This document shows positions 35,647 to 46,917 of a DNA stretch of 64,000 bases, piece after piece. Every line of letters begins with the position of its first letter. Positions within the stretch are counted from its first letter, which is position 1. The stretch comes from Termitomyces sp. T153. Taxonomy: Eukaryota > Basidiomycota > Agaricomycetes > Agaricales > Lyophyllaceae. The stretch covers positions 124,001 to 188,000 of the forward strand of contig JACKQL020000007.1 of assembly GCA_018296165.2 (NCBI GenBank), written 5' to 3'. Made by a program: the position numbers and the translations under genes. The notes below the pieces were generated by a model that was not told the origin of the DNA, did not search any database, and saw nothing but the letters and a program-made list of their open reading frames with translations.

Positions 35647-36712
35647 ATGGGTTTCACTGGGTAGGGGAAATGGTCCCCTCGCGCTTATCGTGTATCTAAA
35701 CCTTTGTCAAGGTTGGCTCGATGGATGAATGCCCCAACATCCGGGCTTGATCTTGTCGAACGAAATATCATACTCAATCACAGCGTAGCTTGTCTTCATG
35801 CTCAGATTGTCTGACCCTGTTGGCTCATTCCCTTCGTATCTAGGGCAAAAAGAAGGGGGTATGGAAACTTGCAATCAAATCGTATAGGTCTACTCTTGGC
35901 CAGATACCCAACCTACACATACCTTCCGAGCGGACCATGTGTACTCTCACTATGGATGACAATGTCTTCGTGCTTCTTGATGACCCAGTTGCCCCAACGA
36001 GAGCCGATGTACTTGCAGCTGCCCCTCCAGGCCAAGAAGCTGCATATTTACAGGGACCAACTCACTTCCGCACTACTTTTCTAACATTGAGACCACCAGG
36101 TGCACTCGAACAACTTCTTGCTCAGCTTAAAGCCCGATGGGTTTCTGTGCGTCAATCATCTTCGAATGTATTGCAACGAGGGCAATCAAGTGGGCAGCAG
36201 TTGATGATTGATGGTCATCAGTATGCAATTGGAAATGATTGGTTGGTGCGGGTAGGTAATGTTTGTCTCGCCGGTGGTGGTATCAAGGGCATGGTTTTGG
36301 AGGTACCATTTTCCACGCTTTGACGAATGTATCACACTTATCGATTCATGAATGAAAGGCAGAGTATCTCCCTCTTCCAGTGCTGCATTCGCCCGGTGCA
36401 GATGGAACCTCAGAACTTCTTTCCAATCTCTTGACATCCATCTTGCCCAACGTAAAGGATGCGAAAACTGTGGCCGTTACCATCAGCGACTCTCAATGGG
36501 ATGATGTTCTATGGGAAAGAGAGCAAGGAGAGAGAGTCGACAACACAACGGGGGAAACGACAAAGATGGCGTCAGAAAGCCCAGAAGACATATATGTGTA
36601 TGGAGACGAGGACATTCCTGAGAAGCAGCCGAAGGACTGGATAGGAATAGATAGAGACCGTAGATCGGCCTACTTGATTATGGGTGCATTGAGATCGGAA
36701 GGCATCCTTTGA
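35647..36712 (+). CDS. MED20: Mediator complex subunit 20 (TRF-like, Srb2)
   Basis: Head-module Mediator subunit with a TBP-like fold. Exons 35647-35660, 35712-35808, 35844-36302, 36359-36712 give 307 aa. The first exon is 14 nt (MGFTG) and is needed to recover the classic start MGFTGLARWMNAP. Further family blocks are LVERNIILNHSVACLHAQI, GKKKGVWKLAIKSYR, DWLVRVGNVCLAGGGIKGMV and LEAEYLPLPVL. The C-terminus adds a charged tail (EDIYVYGDEDIPEKQPKDW). The long open frame from 35869 in another register is a shadow. Good agreement with MED20 over the whole length apart from the tail. Confidence 0.85.
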
Positions 36713-36759
36713 AAAGATCGTCCTTTTTTTCTCCCTTGAGCATCTTCCAATTATATTTC

Positions 36760-36979
36760 GTTGAAAGGTGAATCGGATAATTTGTTCATTGAACGTGTAA
36801 CGCGGCTCATAACCCCATTGCGCGGACACTGTGACAAATGTATGAGTTTCATCCACATATTTCACTGACTCCCATCTCTCCACAAGCAATAACATCTTTG
36901 TGTCTCTGGTCTGCCATCTGCCTCTGTCGGCAATCTGCTCAAGTGTCTTGGCATCTGTCGGCAGTTCTGCAATCGCCAT
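36760..36979 (-). other. Short ORF, possible truncated gene
   Basis: The minus-strand ATG at 36979 reads MAIAELPTDAKTLEQIADRG and then RWQTRDTKMLLLVERWESVK and YVDETHTFVTVSAQWGYEPR. The composition is protein-like and unlike the AT-rich sequence upstream of it, so a real gene may have been cut at about 36985. The frame runs on to 36572, overlapping the MED20 3' end, where it looks like shadow. Family not recognised. Confidence 0.3.
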
Positions 36980-37009
36980 TGGCCTATGCCCCCAGCTGAC
37001 TCTGTCATT

Positions 37010-37155
37010 TTAATGCATCATTCTGTGTAATTACAGTACAAATGTAATGCATTATCCTCTGTAACTTAAATTAATTAAGTACTGCATGGAAGCAATGCAC
37101 CACCGTTAATGTGACATTAATGCATCATGGATGCATTAGGAACAAAAAAAATGCA
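37010..37155. repeat. AT-rich cluster of TGCATTA / TAATGCA words
   Basis: taatgcatca (37011), taatgcatta (about 37045), gcaatgcac, attaatgcatcatggatgcattagg (37116-37140) and aaatgcattacc (37149-37159) lie within 150 bp. The words are self-complementary, so short hairpins are possible. It could be a small decayed element or simple-sequence growth. Confidence 0.4.
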
Positions 37156-37439
37156 TTACCGTAGGATTGAACCAAAATCGTTGCACATAGAAAACTACAA
37201 CAAATAATAGCAATGATCATTAAATTAAACAGTCATACAATAAAAGTTGAGATTGGGTAGATCAGGTAAGGGGAGCAAGCTAATAGATATCCCTGCCTTG
37301 AAGCCTCAACTAAACTCTGACCACCCTAACATTAATGCTAACAAACTCTAACCAACCTAACAAAAACCCTAACTGAACCATAATTGGTTGAGAGTGCAAG
37401 CCATAGATAGCTCCTTCAACACTACACATATCCATCATG

Positions 37440-38953
37440 TTAATGTAATGATTGTCACTATGGTGTATTGATTATGTTGTTCATTATAGTATGCTTTGCT
37501 CTCTCCTTATCAGGGGACTGCTCTTACCAGGCCCTCTGGTTGTTTCCTTTATTCCAAGCCTGTCATTCATTGCCAACCTCCCATCTTCCAATCACAAGTA
37601 CTTTCAACAAAGGGCTGTCTTTTGGTCATATTTGCATGTGGTCACATGATGTGTCTTGAGATCAAGGGTCATTTATGATGGATTTCCATTTTTGGATTGG
37701 ATTCCAGATTTGGTTGTTGTTGAGTGTTTTTCTCCAGAGGCTCTAGAGTAATATTTATAAATACTGGCATTGGAAATCCTTAGACTTGTTCTCTTTGGAT
37801 CTCCCTCTGCCAGTTGTGTGAATAGTGTAATAGAGACCCACTGGGTCTACATAAAGAGCATCAACATGGAAGGACAGAATCACATTACAGCAATTCCGTA
37901 ATGGTGATCTGGAGGACTTTGGACAGTCCTTTGTGGATGACCAGGAAGTGGTTTTCCAAAGAAACACCATATATAATGCTTGGTCTGATGGGTATGTTTT
38001 GCCTGAACATTCCTGGCCAGTAAAGTCTGAAGAGCAAGGCCTTTACTCCCCAGTGGAAAACATACATGTGGGGACTAAAACTAGCCCTGTAATACATCAG
38101 AGACAGGCCAAGTAAGGAGGGAGTAACTCTTCAAGCCAGTCTGGCTATCTGGTAAGAGGTAGTGGGGACCCAGGACATGATTTATCCAGAGTTAATTCAG
38201 CCTCCACACCACCTCCAAGACCATGGTGGGGACCACCTGTCTCAGGAGGAGGTGGTGGAGGACCTGGACAAGGACCACCTTATCCAGGTTAAGGGCTATC
38301 ACCACTCCTAGATGGGGGACTCTCAGACCCAGGAGAATCAGATGATCCTTCAGAAGGTGATGGAGAGGAAGATATGGTTTGTAGAGCTGGAAGGAGGAGG
38401 ACTACAATCCTCCCCAAGAGACAGCTGTGAAGGTTTTCAATGCCTCCACAACATTGTAGACAATTTGCTAATTCAGGAGTGGAGGAGGCCCACAAGTATC
38501 ACTGGCAGACAATGCACAATTGTCTGAGGGTGGTGATGGAGCAGTTGCTTGTGGTCTGACTAGCAATCACAGACAGACTCAAGCCTAGGCAGAGTGATCT
38601 ATCTAAGACAATTACCCCCTATGCCAGGTCAGCCAAGTTCAGTGAACTTGAAGACTGGCTGATGAGTATCTGCATATTTTACACCATAGCCCAATATAGT
38701 GGGGATGGGCATGAACACAAGAAAGTCCTAATCCTTATGGACTTTCTAGCTGTGGGCATGCTGAAATGGTACCTGTAACATGTAATCCATGTCAACAGGA
38801 TCCAGTCCCACTAGAAATTTGAGAATGTGATTCTCAGACTGTACAATTGGTTTGTACAACTCTTGACAATGCAGGATGCTCATGATGCACTCCACAATGT
38901 AGTGTATGCAATTGAAGAGGGAGTGCAAGGCTTCTATGATGCTTTGCTGAACC
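37440..38953 (+). mobile_element. Element E, left part: LTR-like leader and gag relic of a second Gypsy family
   Basis: From about 37875 a stop-broken frame starting MEGQNH runs to 38953. Near 38620-38950 it reads like a Ty3 gag: FSELEDWLMSICIFYTIAQY, then a piece like FENVILRLYNWFVQLLTMQD and EEGVQGFYDALLN. The sequence stops at the 5-bp target site of element B and resumes in frame at 58066. Upstream (about 37440-37852) is AT-richer, with a TATA-like element (atatttataaata near 37750), and may be the 5' LTR; I could not confirm its borders. Confidence 0.65.
38949..38953. repeat. Target site duplication of element B, left (GAACC)
   Basis: gaacc directly before the TGTCA end of the left LTR equals gaacc at 58066-58070 directly after the TGACA end of the right LTR. 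Removing the insert leaves the E gag frame continuous. Confidence 0.9.
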
Positions 38954-40099
38954 TGTCACAACCCGTTCCCTGGGACCCTGCACATTGTCCAATGACCCCC
39001 TGCCCCCCCAGAACCTCCCCCAACGCCTCACCAAACTTCCACAGTGCTCCATGCCTACTCCAGCTAACTCCGACACATCCTCAGCTAACTCCAACAGCCC
39101 CCTGGCCAACTCTGATGTCTTCCCCACAGTCGGCAACACTTCCCCTAGATCTCCTGAGCCCCTGGGACCATTCCCCCGCCATGCCTGACCCCGTTACACA
39201 TCATCAACTTGACACCCTGGTTCCTCCGACTTACTTTGAAGTATCACAATGACCTCAGAACAGCCCATGTCACCAATTGATCCCATCAACATATCAATGC
39301 AGCCCGCCCTCCAATCATAACTGACACCCGTCGACTCCATCAAGCTCTGCCAAGCCCTGCCGCCACAGCCGATGTTCCCCGGAGCTCTCCAGTGGTCAGT
39401 ATATAAGACGTAGAGTAGCTCTTTGTACTCTAGTCTTGATATTGCTTAACATTACCTATGGTCTGATTGTTTCTCTCTCATGTTTTGTGTTCCATGTCTT
39501 GTTTTCTTACTCTCAGTCTTCCAGTCTTGTCTTGTCTCCATTCCGTTATCATTTTTGTTATTGTTTCATATCTCCACCTGAATCTATTCTCACTCTTGTC
39601 TCCATCTCATCTTGACTCCATCTCATTTCATTCAACTCTGTCTTGTCTTGTTTGATCCGTCCATCCCTCATGTTCCTATCTTTCCCAACCTTAATGCCTT
39701 TGCAAACCCTGCAATTACAATTATGAATCCCAGACACTCTTTAACCAACTCCAGACCTTGCTACATGCTCAGCTCCGAACTCTATCAACCTCCATTGATC
39801 CCCCATCAAACTCCAGCTCTGCTTCCATCACTCGTATAGCCTCCACCTCCTCTGCACCTGCAATACTTGCATACAGACTTGTGCCTGAACCCTGCCAAGC
39901 CCGTCCCCCTTCCCGCAGCTTGTCCCCTACTCCTCCAGACCTCCCTGGACTTGCTCAGATCAATCTCCACCAACTATCCTCACAAGTCCCCAGTGTTTGG
40001 AACACCTCCAAATGCCCAGTTGTCAGTGCAGTGAATCATGTCTGCCTAGTAAGGATTTGCCCAGTGTAGCTGAGCCCCCATGGTCAGCAGAACCTGACA
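38954..40099 (+). repeat. Element B 5' LTR
   Basis: TGTCACAACCC to GAACCTGACA. TATA box tatataag at 39400-39407 and start box AGTCTTGATATT at 39432-39443. From about 39258 on it is almost identical to the right LTR; the first 280 bp differ more, nearly all by transitions. Confidence 0.93.
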
Positions 40100-40100
40100 T

Positions 40101-40112
40101 AATATCAAGACT
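40101..40112 (+). promoter_or_regulatory. Primer-binding site of element B (self-priming type)
   Basis: AATATCAAGACT, one base inside the 5' LTR, is the exact reverse complement of AGTCTTGATATT at 39432-39443 in the LTR. No tRNA 3'-end complement (TGG start) is present. Confidence 0.7.
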
Positions 40113-40130
40113 CTACCTTACCCTGTTTGT

Positions 40131-43100
40131 GATGTCTGCGCTAGCTCTGCGTGCATGTTTGCCAAACACTTCTGATGTCTATGGTCGACCCATGCCTGGA
40201 AACCCTTATGATTTATACAGCCCTGCCCAATTTGCCAAGGCACATTGAGTTGCGGACCTGACACCAAATGTCCCTTCTGCTCTGGTTACACCCATACACA
40301 GCTCTCTCCACAGACACCCTCCCCACCCATGCCCAACCCTACCACCACTCCCGCAGACTACCTCCCACCCTTCCCCCACCCTCTCTGCCAGCTCTGCTTT
40401 CCCGCAAAGTTCAACCCCGATGTCACCAAAAGCAGCATGCTAAACCCCAGCAATAATTCGACCCAATGATTGACAAACTTCTCTGGCACCACACCCCCAC
40501 CCCTCCAACAAAAATAACACAAACCCACCATGAAAAATCACCCATTGTGTGATGAAGACTGCCAACCCCACCAGAACAATGATGAGATCACTGAGAACAT
40601 GCTTCCCCAAAGCCCACCTTTGGATCCACCAACCCACAAGCAACTCCACAAGCCATCAGGACAAACCCAGCGAGTCCCCGACAGCATCATAACCCAATAG
40701 CAGAACCCAGCTATTGCACCAGCAGACCATCCAACTCTCACCCACACCCACCCCCAAGAAATTCCACCCTCCCACACTAGCTCTGCTGTCATTGGAATCA
40801 AGCTCGAGCCAGTAACCCCACCAACAACAGAGCAAGATCTCAAGACCAACGCTATGCCCAACCCCAGCATTGGAATCACCCCATCAGAATGAACTATAGG
40901 GAAAAGAGGATCCCACATGAAGTAGTTCCCTGGAGTACTCTGAACTTGCTGACATGTTCATATAAGGGAGGGGGAAACCCCACCATCATCCCCAAAACCA
41001 TCAATCAACCCTCTTGAGCTCCAAAAACCCCCAACAATAGAGAACATATGCTCCAATGTCCCTGGAGGGCTTGCCTGCTAAGTGACTCAAGCGAGCTTGA
41101 TGGCTCAAATAATGCCGCACCAGGTCAAGGCCACCCCAACCAACCCCTCTGAGCCACTCTGAAGCCCCCCATGCAACTCCGGACCCTGGCAATGCAACTC
41201 CAGGGCCCCTGCCCCAACTCTGACATCCAATCCAGGGGACCTACAACACCAACCAAAATAACAATGCCCTGCAGCACCCACCCCGCAGTCACAAATCGCT
41301 GGATAACAACTCCATGAAACCCTGCCCATACACTGGAAGATGTCTATTAAACTGGGACCACACTACCGGAGTACCCAGAAACAAACCCCATACAAAGTAG
41401 TTTCTCCAGAGTGCCCTAAAATTGCTGATGCCTCTCATAAGAAGCAATTAGTTTTTCCCCCATTGCTACCCATCCCAAATCAACATTGGAAGGATGCTGC
41501 AACCCCCCAACAAACACTTGACATTGAAGAAAGTGCCGCCCCACTGGCAAGGGCGTCACATGCCATAACCTGCCCATGGAGCCCCAGACCTGCCACCATA
41601 CTGCTCCCCTCCCCTGACAAAATGCTTCCCCAACAAGAGAATAAACTCTGGGACTCCCCAAGTAGTTTCCCCCCGAATTCTGCAACACCCCCAACAAAAT
41701 CTAACCACACTGACGGAGATCAATCCAGATGCCCAGAATGATGAGGTGGCCCCTCTGACTCTGCCCTGACAATCAAGGAACCAATGATGCCCTCTAAAGA
41801 AGCAGCACCTTTTCCCCAATCAAAAATTTAGTTGATCGCCCCACAGTGCCAAGACCTACCCCACCCCCATTCATAGCGACCTCTGGACCGCTCCAGAGCA
41901 CAAAGGAAAGACTACCCTGACCCTGCCGTGAACCCCCTTGAAGTCCCAGATCAATGTCCCCCTGCAACCAACTTCCTGCTGCCCTCCAACAATCGTGAAC
42001 GACTATTTCCCCCAATGCAGCAAAAGACTTCACACAAAGGGACAATGGCTAGAATCACCAAAGCCTTGGAAGGCAGTCAGACCTGCTCCCCAAATCCAAA
42101 TGTGACTCCGGGAGCCACCACCATATGCAATGACTCCGCCACTCAGTGGTAATGTCCATTAAACATCTGCTCATTGCACTGACTGAACAAAGAGGAAAAC
42201 CCAACTCTGGAGCCTCCCCTTTGACTTGCATCGCCTCCGACACAGCCCCGCTAACAAGTTAAGAACCAACCCCAATCCCCACATTTGACTCTGGACCCCT
42301 GGTTCATACAATGAAAACAATGGACCAACCAAACACTCCCCAGACTCACTGTTCCCCCTGCATCACCTCTAGAATCAACTCTATCAACAAACCACCCACT
42401 GGGCTACCCTCACCCCGCAACCCCGCACTGCCAACTCCCACTCTAAGAGAAAGAAACAACACCCTGAACCTGCACAGACCAATCCTGCCCTGTCCTACCA
42501 AAACCAAGAGAGCTCCGCCAGTGAAGTCAACACTTTGCTGACCCCCCACTGCCTCCACTGCCAGCTCTGCCCTGGGAAAGGATGAAAACTGCCACCTGAG
42601 GCCCCGAGCTCACCCTGAACTAACCCTGCCCTGACCCACTAAGCGTAAAAGAGCTCTGCCAGTGAGGCCAACAGTCTGCCAACCCTCACACCACCCTGTT
42701 ACTGGCTCTGCCCTAGGAAGGGATGAAAGACCACCAACCCCTGCACTGCCTTTGTACCACTGGCCCCGCGCACTCCACCAACAAACCAGTAACCCTTAGG
42801 CCCTCAATATGGTGAAAGACCACCAACCCCTGCACTGCCTTCATACCACTGGCCCCATGCACTCCACTAACAAACCAGTAACCCTTAGGCTCTCAATATA
42901 GTCCCCCAACACAGCTCCACCAGAAGAACCACCTACCCCAAGAGGAATAACCCATGGGATGACAGCCCCCAAACTCCCCCTCACTCCAGAGCACCTCCAC
43001 TAGGATGAGACAGTCACCAACCAAACCCTGTGCTGCCTCTGCCAAAAGGAGGCCTCCACCAATTCAACCCAGGCAGCACCTCAAGTTCTAGAGAATGACA

Positions 43101-44070
43101 GAACTATATAAGACTTCTCTAACCATCTCTGGACTTACCCTTGGCCAGGAACAGAGAGCAAGGTCATGTAAATGGCCTAGAACTCACAAACCTCAACTCT
43201 GGACCAGAAGAAACTCATTGAGACTGGCCACCCTAAACCCTGCCTCCTCGTCAATGACACTCTGGAGCACACCAAAACACCACCCAAGCACACCCGTCCC
43301 TAAACACAATACTCTGGAGCGCAACCTCGACCAGAGCCAACACTCCAGAGTGCAGCAAGGCCCAAACCCAGTACACCTCCAATGAAATACAATACTCCAG
43401 AGCTCGACAAACTTCCACCATGAGCAAATCTACTAAAACATGAAGCCTAGACACCAATAACCAAAGGATGGCAACACCTACCCCAAGGGAATCCAACTCA
43501 CAGCATAGCTGGCCTGTGGAATAGTCCCCTGACGAACTATTACAAGGACCACCTCACACTGGGACCATGCCTCTATGCTGCCAAAGACTTCTGCCTCTGA
43601 CTGGCCCCACCTCCAAGGACAAACTTCACTCTGCCAACCCCGCCACCATCCAAAGAGACCTCTGCCATCTCCACCAGCCGCATCAGTATAAGGGTATTCA
43701 CTCTGCCACTCCCACTGTCATCAAGAAGGACCTCTGCCACCTCTGCCACCCATGTTGGCATAAGGGTCAAACCACCAGAAGGCCTCTGCCCCTCCACAAG
43801 CCACACCAACAGAAAAAACAAAACTGCCAGCCACCATCAAGCACACTCTAAAGATTTGGAGGTCCGCCCCCCCTACCCAGCACAATGCCCAACTCTGCTG
43901 CAGACAGAGGACAACCCCTGCAACTTTGGTCTGAAACCCCAAGGGCCAAGCCCAACAATGCTGCTGTCAACACCCCAAAACATGATGGAACCCTGCAGGA
44001 AGACTCCCAACACCCTGTCAAGCCTTGGAACTCCCTTCCACAATACTCCACCAAGTCCTGCAATGACCCT
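40131..44070 (+). pseudogene. Element B gag-pol remnant
   Basis: ATG 40131 begins MSALALRACLPNTSDVYGRP, then MPGNPYDLYSPAQF. This parallels the C gag start (MSAFNPTYNP, then AYNRPLLENPYAPFYPGPF), which fixes the gag start. Soon after, the frame is lost. Near 40930 a segment like SLEYSELADMF marks the RT upstream region; the 3' end near 44070 precedes the block that matches C 48720-48830. Only about 0.8 kb separates gag start and RT region, versus about 3.7 kb in C. Many stops in all frames. Confidence 0.6.
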
Positions 44071-44302
44071 GGGACTAGCCAACACCAATGGCAAACAATG
44101 GGCTTAATCTCCGCCTCTGGACTTACTAGGGATTCAACTCCCACCCACACCCCTGCATGTTTTTACTTACCCTCACACAAACTAAAGCTCACCACACACA
44201 CCCAGGAGCATCGACCAAAATTGCATTAACAATGATATAATACAACAAAAAGGGGTAGGCGACAGGGTGCAGAGCAATAAGAGGATGGAGTCTGACTGCT
44301 CC

Positions 44303-45713
44303 TTCAACCCCTCCCCCTCTTGGGAAACCCCCTCCCTTCCTCCCCAATCCCCAAATTGATCTCCATTTGGGCCCACACCACTACTAGAACCTCTGCCAAC
44401 CCCAGCAAGGCCTCCCCTGCATCCACCACCACCTCCCACCATGACCCTGGGGCCACTGCATTGCACTGCTGATGCACTGCTAGCAACCTCCCCATCCTCG
44501 CCATCCCCTGCTGGAGCTCTGGAGAGTGATCCATGGACATCTGTGTCCACCTGTTCTGGATTGATGCCAGTGCCACAGAGGCACCGTTCAGGAGAACTCA
44601 GTGCTCCTGCACCCAGTCTAACCAAAAATGATTTGTTAGCAACAGAATGGAGAACTGAGGAGATACTTACAAAGGACCCCCGCATGGCCTGAGGCAGCCT
44701 CTCTGGCCAACCAATCCTCCCTCTGCCCCGCTGCCTCCAGCTCTGCCTGCAATGAACCACCCTCTGATGCCACCTGCCACCCCTCCGCCACCTCCACGGG
44801 TTGTACCTCCCACTGCGTCAGATGCTCCCACAAACCCCGCACCTCCAATGCCCACTCTGTTGCCACTTGCACCAAGGTGTCCCACTCCCGCTGCAGCACC
44901 TCCTTCTTCCTCTGTGCCGCATCCAGATCCTCCCTTACCCATTGGAGCTCCCCCTCTCGCACTGTCAATGCCGTCATCAAAGCCTCCATCTGCCAACATA
45001 GAAAAACCTCCATGATTGAAGGCGGGGGCTCTGGGGAACTTGAAGCCTGTTCCAATGGCACGCTCAAGGTAGGAGAATAAAAGTGAGGCCCTGGAGGTCC
45101 CACCATTGACTTGTATCCCCATGGCCTCTTGCTGGGCCCTGCCTCCAACAGCGGGGAGGCCCTCTGCTTCCCTTTATCTATTGCTGCCAGTGCCCCCTCC
45201 CTCTGCCCACCCTGTGAAGGTCCCACCTTCTCTGCAGGTCACCCCGCACCCCCCTTCCCCAACACCCTGGCCTTTCGTGTCTCACCCAGTTGCTCCCACA
45301 CTCAACCCTTGTCCCACCTCTGCTCTGCAGCAACGCACACCGCCTGCCACTCCAACAAAATTGAGCACTTCTCATGCCTCATGCAGTACAGAAGGCACAC
45401 AGAGGTGTCACGTTGTGAGCCCGCAGAGGACCTGTTGAATTTGCACAGCTCACTCCACTGAGCACAAAGGGTACACTATAACCAAATGATCAGTAAACAT
45501 GACCAAAAGGGCTTGAAAACTACTGGGGCTTGGTTCAAACACCACTCCAGTGTTGGAAGGCCTCAAGCCCACACCAACGCCCTCACAAACTCCTCTGCCA
45601 TCACCTCTGCCTGTGGAACTTGCTGCGCCTGCAGAACTCCCTCCCCACCCCCTGCTGCCAAACTTGACTGTGCGGGATGAACTCTAGTCCATCCTGAGCC
45701 CCTCTCTTGAGTA
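44303..45713 (-). pseudogene. Element B antisense accessory gene, main part, cut by element C
   Basis: The minus strand carries the accessory protein. A cysteine cluster at 45475-45365 reads CTLCAQWSELC, 15 residues, then CLLYCMRHEKC, so all six Cys are kept, with one extra residue in the second knuckle. It is followed by an open stretch of 196 codons (45226-44639) with PSKRPWGYKS, then a heptad-rich segment near VREGELQWVREDLDAAQRKK and AGQREDWLAREAASGHAGVL. The C-terminal WWEVVVDAGEALLGLAEV and AQMEINLG follow after an intron-like gap. The N-terminus lies on the far side of the C insertion (56701-56503). Confidence 0.75.
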
Positions 45714-45718
45714 GAGCC
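45714..45718. repeat. Target site duplication of element C, left (GAGCC)
   Basis: gagcc before TGTCAGG equals gagcc at 56498-56502 after TCATGACA. Confidence 0.93.
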
Positions 45719-46704
45719 TGTCAGGTTCCGCTGATGACGGGGGCTCAGTACACTGGCGAGTCCTTACTAGGCGGACACGATGTCCTGCACTTATAACCAG
45801 GCGTCCGGAGTTGGAGCGGAGGTGGGGAAAGCTTGCGAGAGGGTCCCTAGGGAAAGCGGCCCAAGCAAGTCCTGAATGGTCCGGAGGAGTCTAAGACCGA
45901 AGGTACTGGTTGTTGACCCAGGGCGGGTGTCAGGGCTAGTTTGTGGGCGCGCAAATAGATTGCGGGGTAAGCGGAGGCTTCTCGGGTGATGGGGGCAGGG
46001 TCGGAGCTGGATAGGGGATTACCAGGGCTTGATGGGTCCCGGGGCCAAGTGGGGAGCGAGGGTCGGAGTTGCCGTAAGAATGTTTGGGTCGTGGCATGTG
46101 CGCAGAGTTCGTACTGATGTAGGGAGCAAGGGAAACTTAGAAGAACAAAGGAAATATGTACAGTCAAGATGAGACAGAGACAAGACAAGACTGAGGAAAA
46201 AAAGATAGATTCGAAACTTAAAAACAGAAACAGAGACGAGACGAGAGACAAAACATAGGAAACCAGTAAATGTAATATCAAGACTAAAGTTTGAGGAGTT
46301 ATTCTACAACTTATATACCGACTACTGGGTACCTCAGAGGGCGGCGGATATGGTGGTGGGAGTCGACGGAGCTGTGCGGAGTCGACAGGTGTTGGGTACA
46401 ATCCAAGGTTGGGCCACAGCGGTATTCTGATGGGATCAGTTGGGGGCGCGGCCGCTCCGGGGACGTTGTGATACTCCGGGATGGGTTGGGTAAACTAGGG
46501 TAGGGGGTCGGGGACGTATAACGTGGCCAGGAACAGTGGGGGAAGGTTTCAGGGGGAGTGTTGATGGCTACAGAGAGGGTGTTGGAGTTGCTGTCGGGGT
46601 TTGCCGGAGAAGTGTCGGAGTTATCCAGTGTGGGCGGGGTTCAGGGGAGTTAGACGGGAAATTGGGAGGGGTTGGGAGCAGTGTCTAGGGAGCGGGTCAT
46701 GACA
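45719..46704 (-). repeat. Element C 3' LTR
   Basis: 986 bp, TGTCAGG to TCATGACA in window orientation. It holds the reverse-strand TATA box (cttatatacc, about 46311-46320) and the start box as TAATATCAAGACT at 46273-46285. It is followed at 46705-46720 by ttacccccccttcagc, the reverse of a polypurine tract. Confidence 0.95.
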
Positions 46705-46779
46705 TTACCCCCCCTTCAGCGTTGAGACCCTCGAGACGCGGGGAGCGAGTCAGGGATTGGTAGGGCATGGGAATCAAAG

Positions 46780-46797
46780 TTGATCAATATTGATCAA
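46780..46797. promoter_or_regulatory. 18-bp perfect palindrome upstream of the accessory gene
   Basis: ttgatcaatattgatcaa is a perfect inverted repeat about 120 bp upstream of ATG 46918. Shorter versions (attgatcaatatt or its complement) occur at the same place in A (about 5468-5482), B (about 56825-56840) and D (about 60625-60640). A ttattaaaag block follows at 46871-46880, again shared by all copies. It is a candidate operator plus core promoter for the antisense gene (inference). Confidence 0.5.
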
Positions 46798-46917
46798 ACC
46801 GCAGCGAGTGGCGGCAGTGTGGGGAAGGAAGTCGAGGTGCGGCCGCCGTTTGTCAGGGGCTCCTTCCTAAGTTATTAAAAGGGGTGGACGCACCTGGGGG
46901 TCCCCCAGCTTGTTGTA

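Noticed and set aside
39467..39839. ORFs within the B LTRs (also 57433-57805 and 6032-6277)
   Set aside because: They fall in pyrimidine-rich LTR leader sequence with no family match; present twice only because the LTR is.
45847..46401. 184-codon ORF inside the C LTR, repeated at 55626-56180
   Set aside because: It lies wholly in LTR sequence antisense to the start box region and shows no coding motif; repetition is due to the LTR pair.
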